A stretch of 64,000 nucleotides of DNA from Isoetes taiwanensis (lineage: Eukaryota > Streptophyta > Lycopodiopsida > Isoetales > Isoetaceae), in contig JAJEKV010000032.1 in NCBI GenBank assembly GCA_021234155.1, positions 10,546,099-10,610,098 of the forward strand, written 5' to 3'. Positions 18,646 to 29,094 of this stretch are shown here, piece by piece. The first letter of the stretch is position 1, and each line of letters begins with the position of its first letter. Position numbers and translations under genes: made by a program. The notes beneath the pieces were generated by a model. That model did not search any database. It had not been told where the DNA came from and saw nothing but the letters and a program-made list of their open reading frames with translations.

Positions 18646-20209
18646 GTCTCCAAAAATAAATACATGGTTATGATGTTTAAAATAGCTTATATTCATATAT
18701 TTAACCTTTCTTTGGTTCAAGTTTCATGCAAAATGCTTTAAATAGAAGATATTACTTCTGCACATTACTGAGTATAGCTGAAATAGCATATTTTTATGTT
18801 TCATAATCATATGGCATCAGTGCATGTAAAATGTTTTATTTATGTTTAATGCTTTGCATAGCTGAACTAATAGCTTATATTCATATGTCTAACCTTACTT
18901 CTGTTCAAGTATTATGAAAATTGTTTTAAAAGGAGGATATTACTTATGCACATTACCTAGTGCAGCTGAAATAGCATATTTTCATGTTTCCAATGCGTAT
19001 GGCATCAATTGATGTAAAAGGTTTCATTTCTGTTTAATACTTTGCTTGGCTGGACTAACTTGCTTTGGGCAAAGGGCGATAAGCCATGGAATCCTCCAGC
19101 TTACCTGACGCCCCTAACCATTTTACCTTTATAAAGCTAATTATGGTTTTGCTTGGGTGCAGGTAACCGGGATTCCTTTTCCCTACTCTTGCTATTTCAG
19201 TTGATCATGTGAAAGATATGAAGAATGATGCGTTTATGCTTTGGTATCAACAAATAGACTGCTGTTTTTTTGTTCAAAGCCAAACGGTATGATATTTTGC
19301 CTCCTTAATAGTGCTCTACGGAGTGGGTATAAGGAATCATCCTTTTGGATAAGCTGGCTACCGATAACGTACTATGACAGATTACGGTTTGCTATATTTT
19401 ATGAAATATATGTTTTTAGAAAACGCTATATTTGTATTCAATGCAAAGAAACTGGAAGTTATGTTTTGGAAAGTATGACTTACTGCTGTATGCATATGCT
19501 CTTTGACGCTTGAAATAGTTTCTTCTATCTCTAGAGTTTATTGTTACAATAGTAGCAGTATTAAGACTTATGTCCTATTTGGTCTTAAATATGGAAGAGT
19601 GATGTGACTGTTAAGCTAAAAATACCATGTGCCTTTGTTTTAAAACACTGTTGAAATTAGGCATCGTGGCAAGGCATTTAAATTAAAATAATATGAAAGT
19701 GGTTAAAAGTAAAAACAAATCTCTGTTCTAAGAAACAGTACTCTTAGTTTTGCTCTAAACAAAGTTTTTTGCATATCATTGGCCTATTAAGTGTACACCG
19801 AATTGGCAGCATGATGTTCTTAGCAAAGCAGTCTAATGCATGCACTGAAATAAGGCTGGAATTAACTGAATATTCTGGATTAATGAATGCACGAAAAATA
19901 GTACCAGACAAGGCAAGAAAACAGTATTGCATTATGGCAAGGTTCCCAGTGGTCTCCCATTGATTGAGAATGGGTCTGATAAGCCCTAGCCTCTGGGAGG
20001 TTATGGCATACTGGCTATATATTCATGGACTTCAGATTACTAGTTTAACTAGTATAGACCCTTGGAACCCTCTGCCACTTCGACGTCCTCACAACTAGGC
20101 ATCATATTTTTCTGAAAGATTTGATCAGAGCTGATTTCTCATGCTGTTCTTTCCTATATTATGAATATTATAACGATTTCTAGATATGGCTAATGCTGCT
20201 GATGTATAG
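18646..20209 (+). other. Probable intron of PLE copy 2
   Basis: A 1564-bp non-coding stretch separates ORF1 and ORF2, with GT at 18646 and a GATGTATAG acceptor at 20209. Exon phases match (0/0). PLE copy 1 has a gap of similar size at the same place. It holds a tandem duplication at 18681-19056 and no recognised gene. If it is a true intron, this copy did not arise by simple reverse transcription of a spliced mRNA. Confidence 0.55.
18681..19056 (+). repeat. 188-bp tandem duplication inside the PLE intron
   Basis: AATAGCTTATATTCATAT begins at 18681 and again at 18869. The two units stay alignable through GCTGAAATAGCATATTTT and TGTTTAAT.CTTTGC, with scattered substitutions and small indels, so the duplication is not very recent. 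Confidence 0.85.
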
Positions 20210-21820
20210 GGCAATACCATGGAAGGTACTCAAAGTTATTTACTCCCTGACGTAAGGAGCATATGCAATAAGGAGGAATGGACCCCAGAACTTGTGAGCA
20301 TGGGATACAATGGTATTGCTGCTATACCCCCTAACAAAGCAGTTCAATTGATTCTTGGCTGCATTAAAGTACAGGAAATCCACAGCCAATTTATTTATCA
20401 CGAGAATAACCTAGGGGAGGGAGACCATTCTGCTATAATGTTCTTAGGAACAAATAATATGCTAGCCCTTGCAGCTAAATTCAATGAAGTTGGGTATGAT
20501 CCATCCAAATGTACTGCCATGATATCTGACTGCTATGCTCGCCTGCCAGGAGCCATCTATGAGGCCACAATTTCGGATGCCAATAACGTACAGGCTTATA
20601 TTAGCGGCCTTACTATGCTCGAAAAGGCTAATGGGGTAAAAATTACCAATCCATCCTTGAATAAAGCTGCTGTTAAACCTGTTCCCAAGCCGTCTGCTAG
20701 TGTTAGCTTTAACACTTGTTTATTTGATCTTGAATCCCTTACTGAAGAAGAAAGAAACTCCATTCTTGGCATAGATCCGAAAAATGTAGATCCATCAAAC
20801 TCCTTTGAAACTGATCTGGCTGAAAGCTACAAACTTAAACATCTCAACCTGGCCAACTGTTGCTGCTTCCCAATCATCTCACCTAGGCTCATTGAATCTC
20901 TTGGGCAAAGGCATGATCAGGCTCTTTGGAAATCCAAAAACCTTGGCATTGTTGCACCACTCAGCATTGACTCCTGGGCTAGACTTGCTGGCATAACTCA
21001 AGAGGAAATTAAGCAAGCCTACTCTGATGCGGACAATCTTATTAGGAAAGTTGACAGGCTTGAAGTGGAGCTCCCATTCACAACCGGTTTCCTTGGAAAA
21101 GAATGCAGTAAAGGAGATGGTTTTATTATGGGCCAAAAGGATCACATGGCCAAAGTTGAAGAGAAACGTAATGAGTTCTACATTAAGAAGATATGGAGGA
21201 CGCACTGCCCCTACATCAAATGTAACTGCCAAAAGTATAACAGAGGCAGAAAGGAATGTCTAGATGGCGGAATAAAATGGTTGGACCATGCTGTGTGGTA
21301 CTGGCTGAATAATCTTGACATAATTTGGCCAAAACATTCCCCTACTGTTAGGTTTGCTCTGTTTAGCTCCTGCTTAAGGACTCCACCTATGCGTACTGCA
21401 GTAATTGCTTATATTGGGTTCTTGAAGGTCAGAAAATTAATGTTTGACATGACTGCTAGGTTTGCCGTTGACCAGTCAGCTAACCTTAGCACTGAATTTG
21501 GCAATACAAAATTAACTGATGTGCTGGAAAAGACAATTAGACCAATAAAATTTTTGACTGGTAAGTCCTCTGCTGGAGAGTATCCGGGCTCAGCCTACAA
21601 ACGGAAACAACCGATCTCTGAATATGATGAATCAGAGGTGGTTTTACCACCTTCTATATTTAAGAGACCTGGATGTGATCGCACTCCAACTAGAAGCAAT
21701 TTCATTGACCTAAGTGAGCAATCAAGCATGAGCAGTGCTGCGGAAACGTCTGTCAACAAAAAGCCTAATGCCGAGATAGCACGCTCGTCGGATATGCAAG
21801 GAAGCAAAATCAGTTACTGA
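20210..21820 (+). CDS. PLE ORF2, conserved protein of unknown family (~535 aa)
   Basis: The frame is open from the proposed acceptor at 20209 (GGC AAT ACC ATG) to TGA at 21818-21820; the first ATG is at 20219. I do not recognise the family. From ATG, residues about 30-145 hold GYNGIAAIPPNKAVQ and the GEGDHSAIMFLGTNNMLALA block. A middle part (about 160-290) contains SPRLIESLGQRHDQALWKS. A Cys/His-rich segment at about 310-365 includes GQKDHMAK, IWRTHCPYIKCNC and W.LNNLDIIWP. AYIGFLKVRKLMFDM follows at about 400, and the C-terminus is Ser-rich and probably disordered. A broken homologue at 3730-5215 keeps these blocks in order. The CPYIKCNC cysteines and HAVW could form a metal site, but that is only a guess. 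It sits between ORF1 and RT and probably works with them. Confidence 0.75.
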   Translation, partial: GNTMEGTQSYLLPDVRSICNKEEWTPELVSMGYNGIAAIPPNKAVQLILGCIKVQEIHSQFIYHENNLGEGDHSAIMFLGTNNMLALAAKFNEVGYDPSKCTAMISDCYARLPGAIYEATISDANNVQAYISGLTMLEKANGVKITNPSLNKAAVKPVPKPSASVSFNTCLFDLESLTEEERNSILGIDPKNVDPSNSFETDLAESYKLKHLNLANCCCFPIISPRLIESLGQRHDQALWKSKNLGIVAPLSIDSWARLAGITQEEIKQAYSDADNLIRKVDRLEVELPFTTGFLGKECSKGDGFIMGQKDHMAKVEEKRNEFYIKKIWRTHCPYIKCNCQKYNRGRKECLDGGIKWLDHAVWYWLNNLDIIWPKHSPTVRFALFSSCLRTPPMRTAVIAYIGFLKVRKLMFDMTARFAVDQSANLSTEFGNTKLTDVLEKTIRPIKFLTGKSSAGEYPGSAYKRKQPISEYDESEVVLPPSIFKRPGCDRTPTRSNFIDLSEQSSMSSAAETSVNKKPNAEIARSSDMQGSKISY

Positions 21821-21839
21821 AATAGGTATTTTTGCTAAT

Positions 21840-23166
21840 TTATGATTCATATTATGGAATCAAAACCAAAATGGTCTTTTTCGGGCAAAAAGGGAGACAT
21901 AAACCGTTCAGGTACTTGGGAACAGAACTAGAAGAATCAACAGAATACAGATATCTGGGATATGACGCACATGGCACAGGAAAATGGGCCAAAGGGGCAG
22001 ACACAAGATTCCAAGCAGCCATCGGAAGCTACTACAATATGAAAAATTTCTGCAACAAAAGCAGGATAATAAACTGGGGAATTAAATGCTACTTGTTCAA
22101 GGCGATGAGTTGCAACTACACGGCTATATGGGGGGCGGAAGCACCGGGGCGAGGGCTGCCGGAGAAAAAAGTGGGAAAACAGGAAGGATTTACGAGACAA
22201 TGGCATAGCGTGGAATTTAAACCGAGAACTAATACACCACAAACAACAATAGTATATGAGACGGGGCAAAACCGATGGAAGTAAGGGGGCATGGGAAAGG
22301 ACCATAAGATATCTTATAAGGAGCAATGCAAAAGGGAAACCAAGCAAGCTAGCAAACATTGCGATCGAGAATCAAATAAAGCCCACATAATCGAAGGAAA
22401 CGGGTGGTTCAGTGGATGTAGCAATATGGACGAGGAAATTGGGGATGAACTTGAGCGACCTCATCACCGAAGGGAATGGAAAGACGAAAGGCATGGACAG
22501 AGCCACGCACACATGGTGCACAACCACACGGGCCCCAAGACAATATGGCTTATGGCGGTTTTTAATCCGGGACAACGAGATAGGGCAACAAATGTACGGG
22601 ATCGACATAATAGGAAAAGCCTTAAGAGACACTCTAGCAAGATTCGTAATGGGGAGTCACGAAATGAGGATTGAAAAAGACAGATGGCGAGGGATAGTGA
22701 GAGAAGATCGAATATGCGTAATCTGTGACAAAGGGGAAGTGGAAGATGAGAATCATATGCTAAATGACTGTTTGGGTATATGAAAGCATCAGGAATAAGT
22801 ACGAGAAAAGATAAGGTGGGGTCAGCCCAGTACACATCATAATGACAGAGTCGAACCAGAGGGACCCGCAGACTTAACACGGAGATGACGGCCAAAGCAC
22901 GAGAGAAGAACACAAAGAAAAGGGTTTTCATATGAACGCCGAGAGGCGCAACATAAACACCCCGAAAAAGCTCACCAAAGCTGATTGATAACGACGCCCG
23001 CACGCCATGAAGCCCATCCAAAGTCGGGTGCCTAGATTAATAGAGAAAGTCAAGCCTTCTTAAAAGGCTACATTGTAAATCAAAGATGATGTGCTAGTAG
23101 CACCCGTAAGGGAGCTCGCCCATGCTACATAAGTCCACGGGCCTCAGGGTACAAGGGACAATAATG

Positions 23167-23197
<31 letters not shown>

Positions 23198-23200
23198 TAT
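21840..23200 (+). mobile_element. 5'-truncated LINE fragment nested in PLE copy 2
   Basis: Frames in 21832-22284 read KTKMVFFGQKG, YRYLGYDAHGTGKWAKGA and CYLFKAMSCNYTAIWGAE. This is the pattern that follows the RT palm in many non-LTR retrotransposons (Lys-Thr-Lys-x-Met-x-Phe, YLG, LF-A...-WG). A later frame (22680-22783) gives RICVICDKGEVEDENHML, a typical C-terminal CCHC-like LINE finger. Frames are shifted relative to each other, so the copy is dead. The 3' end is a (TATC)n tail at 23167-23197. It lies between ORF2 and RT of the PLE and so inserted after the PLE did. No target duplication was found. Confidence 0.7.
23167..23197. repeat. (TATC)n microsatellite, LINE tail
   Basis: Seven to eight TATC units directly follow the presumed 3' end of the nested LINE, consistent with a simple-repeat tail used by some non-LTR elements. 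Confidence 0.9.
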
Positions 23201-23398
23201 CTCTCTGGCATTAAAAATGTAAATGCATATCTCAAAGTTATGATGTTTATTTTCGTTATTCATTCTTCTTGCTGGTTATGAATGGATGAATGAATGTATT
23301 ACTTATACATACATGTAAAATTAAATGGGGTGCTCCCAAAAATATCTGTTCATGGGAACAAAGGGTAGTAACCCTTACATCTTTTAACTTCCAAATGC

Positions 23399-25303
23399 AT
23401 GTTTTATGCACTACAGAAGAAGGAAATCATGAAGACTAGACTGCTTAAAAGGAACTGTGAAGGCAGATGGGGTTTAAGAACAATAAAAGAAGCCAAAAAT
23501 GAAAAATATGTACACTTCACCTTCTTCTCTAAGACACTAGATGACTTTAGATTTGACACAGTCTTTAAAAATACAGTCATGGAATATCTGCCTAATGAGG
23601 GCCATGCTATGATTGATAGCACAAGATTTGGTTGGAGATACCTAGAAAATTTGAAAAGCATTTTGTACCGACCCAAAGCGGTTTTTGCTGACAAAGATGC
23701 ACTCAAATGCCCATGCGGCAATCCAGTCCTGAGCAGGTTTATAGACAAAGATATAGGGCACATCAGGACTACATGTCTGTATATAGTGCATAATAAAGCA
23801 CTAAGAAAGTGGCTCAGAATTGGACTCAACCATATTCCAGATCATCCCTTCACAATGAGTACATTTGAAATCGAGATGAAAAAAACCATTGAGCAGTTTT
23901 TCTCGCTACACCAAATGGCCTTAAAAAGGGTATCCATGCAAAAGCAGCTGAAAATTAAAACCAGCATATTGTTAGAAACTAAAAAATTGGCTAAGGAAAC
24001 GATAAAAGAAAAGCATGCACTAAAAAAGTTCATGATCAAGGATTCATCAGTATGCAAAAATATCAGATGGCTGAATGATAACTTGTATATTGCGGGCGTG
24101 GATAAAGCCAGCAATAATCCATCATTTATATGTCCTTGGCACATGCATGAAGAGGCTTTGAAAAGATTAGACAGTCCTGATTTTAGCACAGTAGACATCA
24201 ATAGTGAAAGTTTAAAAGCTGAATTGGCCCAAAGCATTCAAGTATTCATTGGGTTCTGGCCGCCAAACAATGATACCCTACCATACCTATTAGGAATTTA
24301 CAAGGCCCATAAGAAAGAATACAGATGGATTACCAACGCCCATGAAACTATATTTTCCCTACCTGCTAAAATCATTGCTGCTGGGCTAAACACCATATTA
24401 GAAATCTGGCCTAGGATCTGCCAAGAGGAATGTGCCAGGTTTAACTTCTTCAGCAAGGAAAAAGTGAAAGCATCGTGGGTGATCAATTCAGTTTATGACT
24501 TAACCTGTAACTTGCCAAGTAGCATACATGATGTATTTGTTGCAGACATCACCAAATGCTACGAGAATATTCCCATAACAGATGATCTGGGAATTTGTAA
24601 TATCATAAAGGCTGTTATAGATCTGGCCTGGAAAAGTCAGATTATGGAGCATAAGAATAACTGTATGTGGTACCAAGTTAAATACAATGGTGTGGTGGAG
24701 TTGTCCTGGAGACATGATAAGCCCACCTCCAACCAATGGATGATGATGGATAAAAAAACATTCACAGACATGAATTTCTGGTTGCTCAATAACTGCTTCT
24801 TACAAATGGGAGACAGAATCTGGAAGCAAGTGAAAGGAATAGCCATGGGCTTTGCTTGTAGTCCGAATTGGTGTAACCTGTATTTAGCTTGGTTCGAGCT
24901 CACATTCATTACCAGTCTGGTTAAAACTGGAAGAAGACAAGAAGCCCTTACATTTAGTCATATGAGCAGATATATGGACGATCTGCTTGGTTTAAATGCT
25001 AAGCACATCAGAAAATATTTAGGTCTTCAAGAAAATGAAGAGGACAAAGGTGAACCGAATTTATTCATTTATGACCTGAGCTGTTTGAAGATTAAGGATG
25101 AGACACTTTATTGGGAAATTGGAGGGGATTGGAAAAACAAAGGAAGAAAAGTTGACTTTCTCAATGTGAGCATTGAGATTATCAATCCAGTGCATGGAAC
25201 GTTCGAAACATACAGGTATGACAAAAGAGCAAAATTGCCCTTTACTGCTGCGAAATATGTTGATGCTTCAGGTTGTAGACCTTATCACCAAGCACGCAAT
25301 GTA
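23399..25303 (+). CDS. Penelope-like reverse transcriptase, 3'-truncated
   Basis: The reading frame is open from ATG at 23399, possibly preceded by an acceptor at CTACAG. About 635 native codons precede the (TA)n tract; the last ~28 codons to 25390 are foreign. Residues 104-150 carry CPCGNPVLSRFIDKD then IGHIRTTCLYIVHNKALRKW, a PLE-type N-terminal signature. VDKASNNPSF is at 234-243 and KAHKKEYRWITNA at 302-314. Motif A VADITKCYENIPI holds Asp383, motif B KGIAMGFACSPNW is at 479-491, and motif C RYMDDLL holds Asp527-Asp528, so the catalytic triad is present. The thumb found in copy 1 is absent, as is any GIY-YIG domain. It would copy element RNA during retrotransposition; with the C-terminus gone it is probably inactive. 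Confidence 0.85.
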
Positions 25304-25340
25304 TATATATATATATATATCTCTTATATATATACAATTA
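25300..25340. repeat. Short (TA)n tract truncating the PLE
   Basis: Two TA runs separated by TCTC mark the junction between the RT ORF and an inverted member of the (TA)-bounded family. Confidence 0.85.
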
Positions 25341-25640
25341 TATTGTGTGTAGATGTGTGTAGACAGTTTGATCTCGGCCGTCCATCTTAGATCTGGACGG
25401 CCCACGTGAAGCCCCCAAATAACCCACCTTAAATGAACCCTTTATTTGGGGCTTTTGATCACGTCCGTTGAATGTGCAGATCAATGGCCGAGATTTAGGC
25501 CATATGAGACCCCCTTTTTCTAGAGAAAGCCTTATTTCTAGAGATTTTGCTGTCGCTCTCTGGACCGTCCATCTCGGATCTGGACGGTTCACAACAAAAG
25601 CCCCAATTTGACCCCTTTATTTGGGGCTTCTGTGACGTCG
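25325..25640 (-). repeat. Inverted right terminal module of the (TA)-bounded family (copy E)
   Basis: Read on the minus strand this ends in GGACGGCCGAGATCAAAC and then AATATAATTGTATATATA, matching the right borders of the plus-oriented copies. It holds two hairpins based on CCGTCCA / TGGACGG (25378-25400 and about 25564-25587) and several CCCCAAATAA-type motifs. Its element would extend to the right on the minus strand, but I did not find a matching left border (CCCTCATAGTAC) before 30850. Confidence 0.7.
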
Positions 25641-27120
25641 GATCTGGTGAAGTTGGGATGTTGAACGACCTCCGGGAGTGCGCACATCTCTAGCTCGAAT
25701 TTTTTCTATACTACATGTGACTTAGCTTTCCGGCTTAATTCTTCTCAGGTGATTCTCATTTTTTGCCATCTCGTTCTCTTTTGATTCGAATTGTGTTTAA
25801 GCTTGCCGGATTTGAGTTGGGTATCTCTAATTTGGGTTCACAAAATTGTTTTTTTCCTTTCTTTTGCTTACGGTAGCCCAATTACTTACAGAATTACGGG
25901 CTTTTGTCTCTGGGCATGGATTTTTTGTATGAAAGCAAGAATCGCCTTTGAATTTGTAGAAACCGGATGCCATTCCGAGGCAAGGTCTCTTCTTTTGCCA
26001 TGTGCCATCTCTTCTTCATTTGAGCTCCTCCGACCATCTGTTCTTGCAAGGCGGGTTCTGGCATTTTTCGACCCTTGCTTTGTATTTTTGTGATGTGGTG
26101 CTCTGGATACTGTCCACAGATCTGCAGATCAGCTGGTTACTAGGTTTTAGTATCTCGTTGGAGCTTGAGCAAGATCTGAGATATGTTATATGTGGTAGAT
26201 TAGTCAGAGCAGTTTAGTGTTGGGACATCACACCTTAGTACTAGGTCGACCTTAAGAACCAGTCTCTGTAACATCCATGCATTTAGTTGATATTTTTATT
26301 TTATGTCTAGGGTTGGCATTTCCTTTGAAGTTATTGGATTGGAGCTCTTGGTTGGCAAAATTGTGGTATACTGAATGTCCTCCCATTTATGTTCTTTATG
26401 CATGGAAGAGATGGATATAACAGATCGGCATTTGAGACCCTGCCATTGTGGTTACCAGGTAAATATTAGTCTGTGGTGTTTATTTCTGGGGAGAATTTTA
26501 AACGGGTGTTTATTTAGAAAATGTAGTTTATGTTGTTTAATTAGTTAGTGATTGACAAGATTTTTTAAAACGGATACTGATTCAAAAGGTGGTCTAGCTT
26601 TAGTGGAGCTTTCAAGGACTGGCTAAATAAACCACAGCATACATGAAGTTTAGAAATCTGACCTTTATATTGACTTAATTCTTATCTGAATCACACTTCC
26701 AACAGTTATTGGGAATCCTTGCAGAAATGACACTAATAGGAAATTCTTCACAACAGATATTGTCTTTTCAATATTTAAGCTTGCAAAATAGGAAGACCTG
26801 GATATTGGGTTTGCAAATGGAAGCGTAACATGTTTTTGTGACTCATTTTTGTATGGGGCTGGAATGGATGCATTGCACAGAGATGTAGAAGCAGAGCACG
26901 GGCGACAGCTCCATTATGGTTTGTTAACCGACCTAGCCTGCCATTAGACTCTTGCTTGTCTCTTGATTATTTACCTTGGTTACTTATTATCTTTCTTAGT
27001 TTTTGCAGACCCTGCTCTACATGCCATTTGCACATTACTAACATGGAGGAAATCTACAGGTACATTTTCTAAATTATGTATCCATCTCTAGCTGGAGCTT
27101 GCTTGATTCTTTGCGTGACT
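25641..27120. other. No gene recognised
   Basis: Several short open frames (for example 25791-26093) have no recognisable domains. The sequence resembles untranslated or intronic plant DNA. No RNA gene was seen. Confidence 0.45.
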
Positions 27121-27135
27121 TCTCAACTACAAACA

Positions 27136-27480
27136 TGGGCATAACTCCCAAATTGAAGCTCTGTTTTATGCACAGGAACATCCATTGGAAAGGTCACTGG
27201 AAGGTCCACAATTGATGCTAGGCGTCCATTTTCCAAATTCCTAGCAGAAATGGGCCAAAACTGTGCCAAATCAGGCAATGTCTTTGCTGCCACAGTTTTA
27301 CAGTTGGGTAGACATATGGCCATAACTCCAAAACGAAAGCTCTATTTTCTGCACAGGAACATCCGGCGGAAAGGTCACTGGAAGATCCACAATTGATGCT
27401 AGGCATCCATTTTCCAAATTCTTAGCATAAATGGGCTAAAACAGTGCCAAATGATCTAATGTCTTCGCTTGGCTCAGAAC
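27136..27480. repeat. Two tandem ~180-bp units related to the 13940-14620 array
   Basis: GCATAACTCC begins at about 27138 and CCATAACTCC at about 27320. Both units continue with GCACAGGAACATCC, GGAAAGGTCACTGGAAG, TCCACAATTGATGCTAGGC and CCATTTTCCAAATTC. The block order matches the 13940-14620 repeat at lower identity. Confidence 0.85.
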
Positions 27481-28651
27481 AGCAGCTGAGGTATATGAAA
27501 ACATATTAGCCCTGGACTCCAAGATTTTTCTTTGAATTTTATTATTCTCTTCTATCTGCAGATCCTCTTGGAGCAACATATATCAGAAGGTTTTTTTCCT
27601 TCAAGGTTGTACTTATGTTAACTTTGCGGAATCTGTCAGAGAGACTACTGATTGAGCCACATGATTAACTGCAATATATAATGCAACTCTGCCTTAAGGT
27701 ACAAAATTGGGATGGTAACATGTATTTGAGATTATGTTGTGCTGGAATATGCAGTGATGGATCCAATGTCCAGGGTTCCATTTACGTTCTAGCTTTTATT
27801 AATGTAGATATGTTTATGTTCTAGCTTTTATTAATGTAGATGGCAGATGTTTGTCTTCAAAATTGTGTTGTCAATCCAAATGTGAGGTTTATTAACCCAG
27901 TAATTCGGAGATTTTACTCTGCAACCGTTGAATTTCATGCAGGACATTTCTCCTCGGCTAGTTTTCAGCACGTGAGTGCTTCAAAATTTTAAAGTTTGCT
28001 CTGTTCTGTGGCTCGAACAAGATTTACCATACTGGTATTTAAATATAATATGCTGGATTTAAACCTCTTTTAGATAAAGTCTGTTCGGGCATAATGACTC
28101 AGAATGAGCATTAAATGCCATGATAGTTTCTTTCAGGGTTCAAAAAACTCCGCAGCCTTCACCAGATAATTTTCCGCCTACATAAAATATGCATAAAATA
28201 TGTACCGGATATATTCATAACAAGATACAAATATACCGGATTTTACATTAAACAACGTTTTTTTCTATCGGATTTTTTCCTTGCATCCAAAATTTTAGAC
28301 CAGCAATTTCTAAAGTGGACCAGACAAACAAAGGGTTTATCCAGGTATTTTTTGAACCCTGGTTTCTTTGATGGCAATCCGTTGAATAATTTCTCATTTG
28401 CCAATACTCCATTCTGTGAAGGTTGCTTGTAAAGAAATATCATGAATCCAAATCTATTACCATATGCAACCCTGGTTCGTTTTGTGATGTATTTTATTGT
28501 GGCTTATTTAACAAAGTAGTAGACCTTTCTTTTACGGATCGGTCTGTAGATTGGTCGGGGCATGCAATGATCATATATATGATAATTTGGATGGCATAGT
28601 TATGGTGGAATGTTTACTTATTGCTATATGAAAAATTGATATCTTTTGCAG

Positions 28652-28721
28652 AGTTTATCACGGGCACACAAATGTTGTTGAATCTGTGGCTTTTGATGTA
28701 GCAGAGGATAACCAACCTTAA
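28652..28721 (+). pseudogene. WD40-like exon fragment
   Basis: After an acceptor-like CTTTTGCAG the frame reads VYHGHTNVVESVAFDVAEDN and then hits a stop (28719-28721). GHTxVVExVAF is the usual start of a WD40 repeat and resembles the histone-binding MSI1/RBBP4 type. Only one partial repeat is present, so this is an isolated exon or captured fragment. The match is short, and a chance resemblance is possible. Confidence 0.35.
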
Positions 28722-29040
28722 TTGGAACATCGTACTTCACATGCCATCTTTGCTCTAGCTCCACGTAACCTAGGAAAGGTAAAGAGAATTAAGTTCTTTG
28801 GGGATATTATTGTTCTAGAGTTGCTTGCGGTTCTTTCCAATTGTTGCCATGGAGTGCATGCATGCAATAAAAAATCAGAATGGTGTCCGATGCGGCGATA
28901 GCGGGACCGTATCTAGCATGCAAAATTGCGGGGCATTCGCCTATAGCTTATCGTGCCAAAATAGTCAACTGTCACGAAAATTTTGCTCGGCATATTCTTA
29001 GACCAAAACATTTGTTTAAGATATATTGAGCATGTTGTGC

Positions 29041-29094
29041 ATTTGAGATTACAAATTAAATTGTTGTATTTGAGATTACAAATTAAATTGTTGT
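29041..29094. repeat. 27-bp perfect tandem duplication
   Basis: ATTTGAGATTACAAATTAAA followed by TTGTTGT occurs twice in direct succession. Confidence 0.9.

Larger units (their letters stand above)
17811..25303 (+). mobile_element. Penelope-like retroelement, copy 2, 3'-truncated
   Basis: A 5' leader with telo-boxes is followed by ORF1 (18046-18645), a probable intron, ORF2 (20210-21820), a spacer invaded by a LINE fragment, and the RT ORF (from 23399). All three ORFs are open over their whole length, so this copy is much less decayed than copy 1. The RT is cut off at a (TA)n tract at about 25300 after the palm domain. The thumb region preserved in copy 1 is missing, so the element cannot be autonomous as it stands. 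PLEs are known for retaining introns and for carrying a GIY-YIG endonuclease; endonuclease-less types are also known. No GIY-YIG motif was seen in either copy here. Confidence 0.8.
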
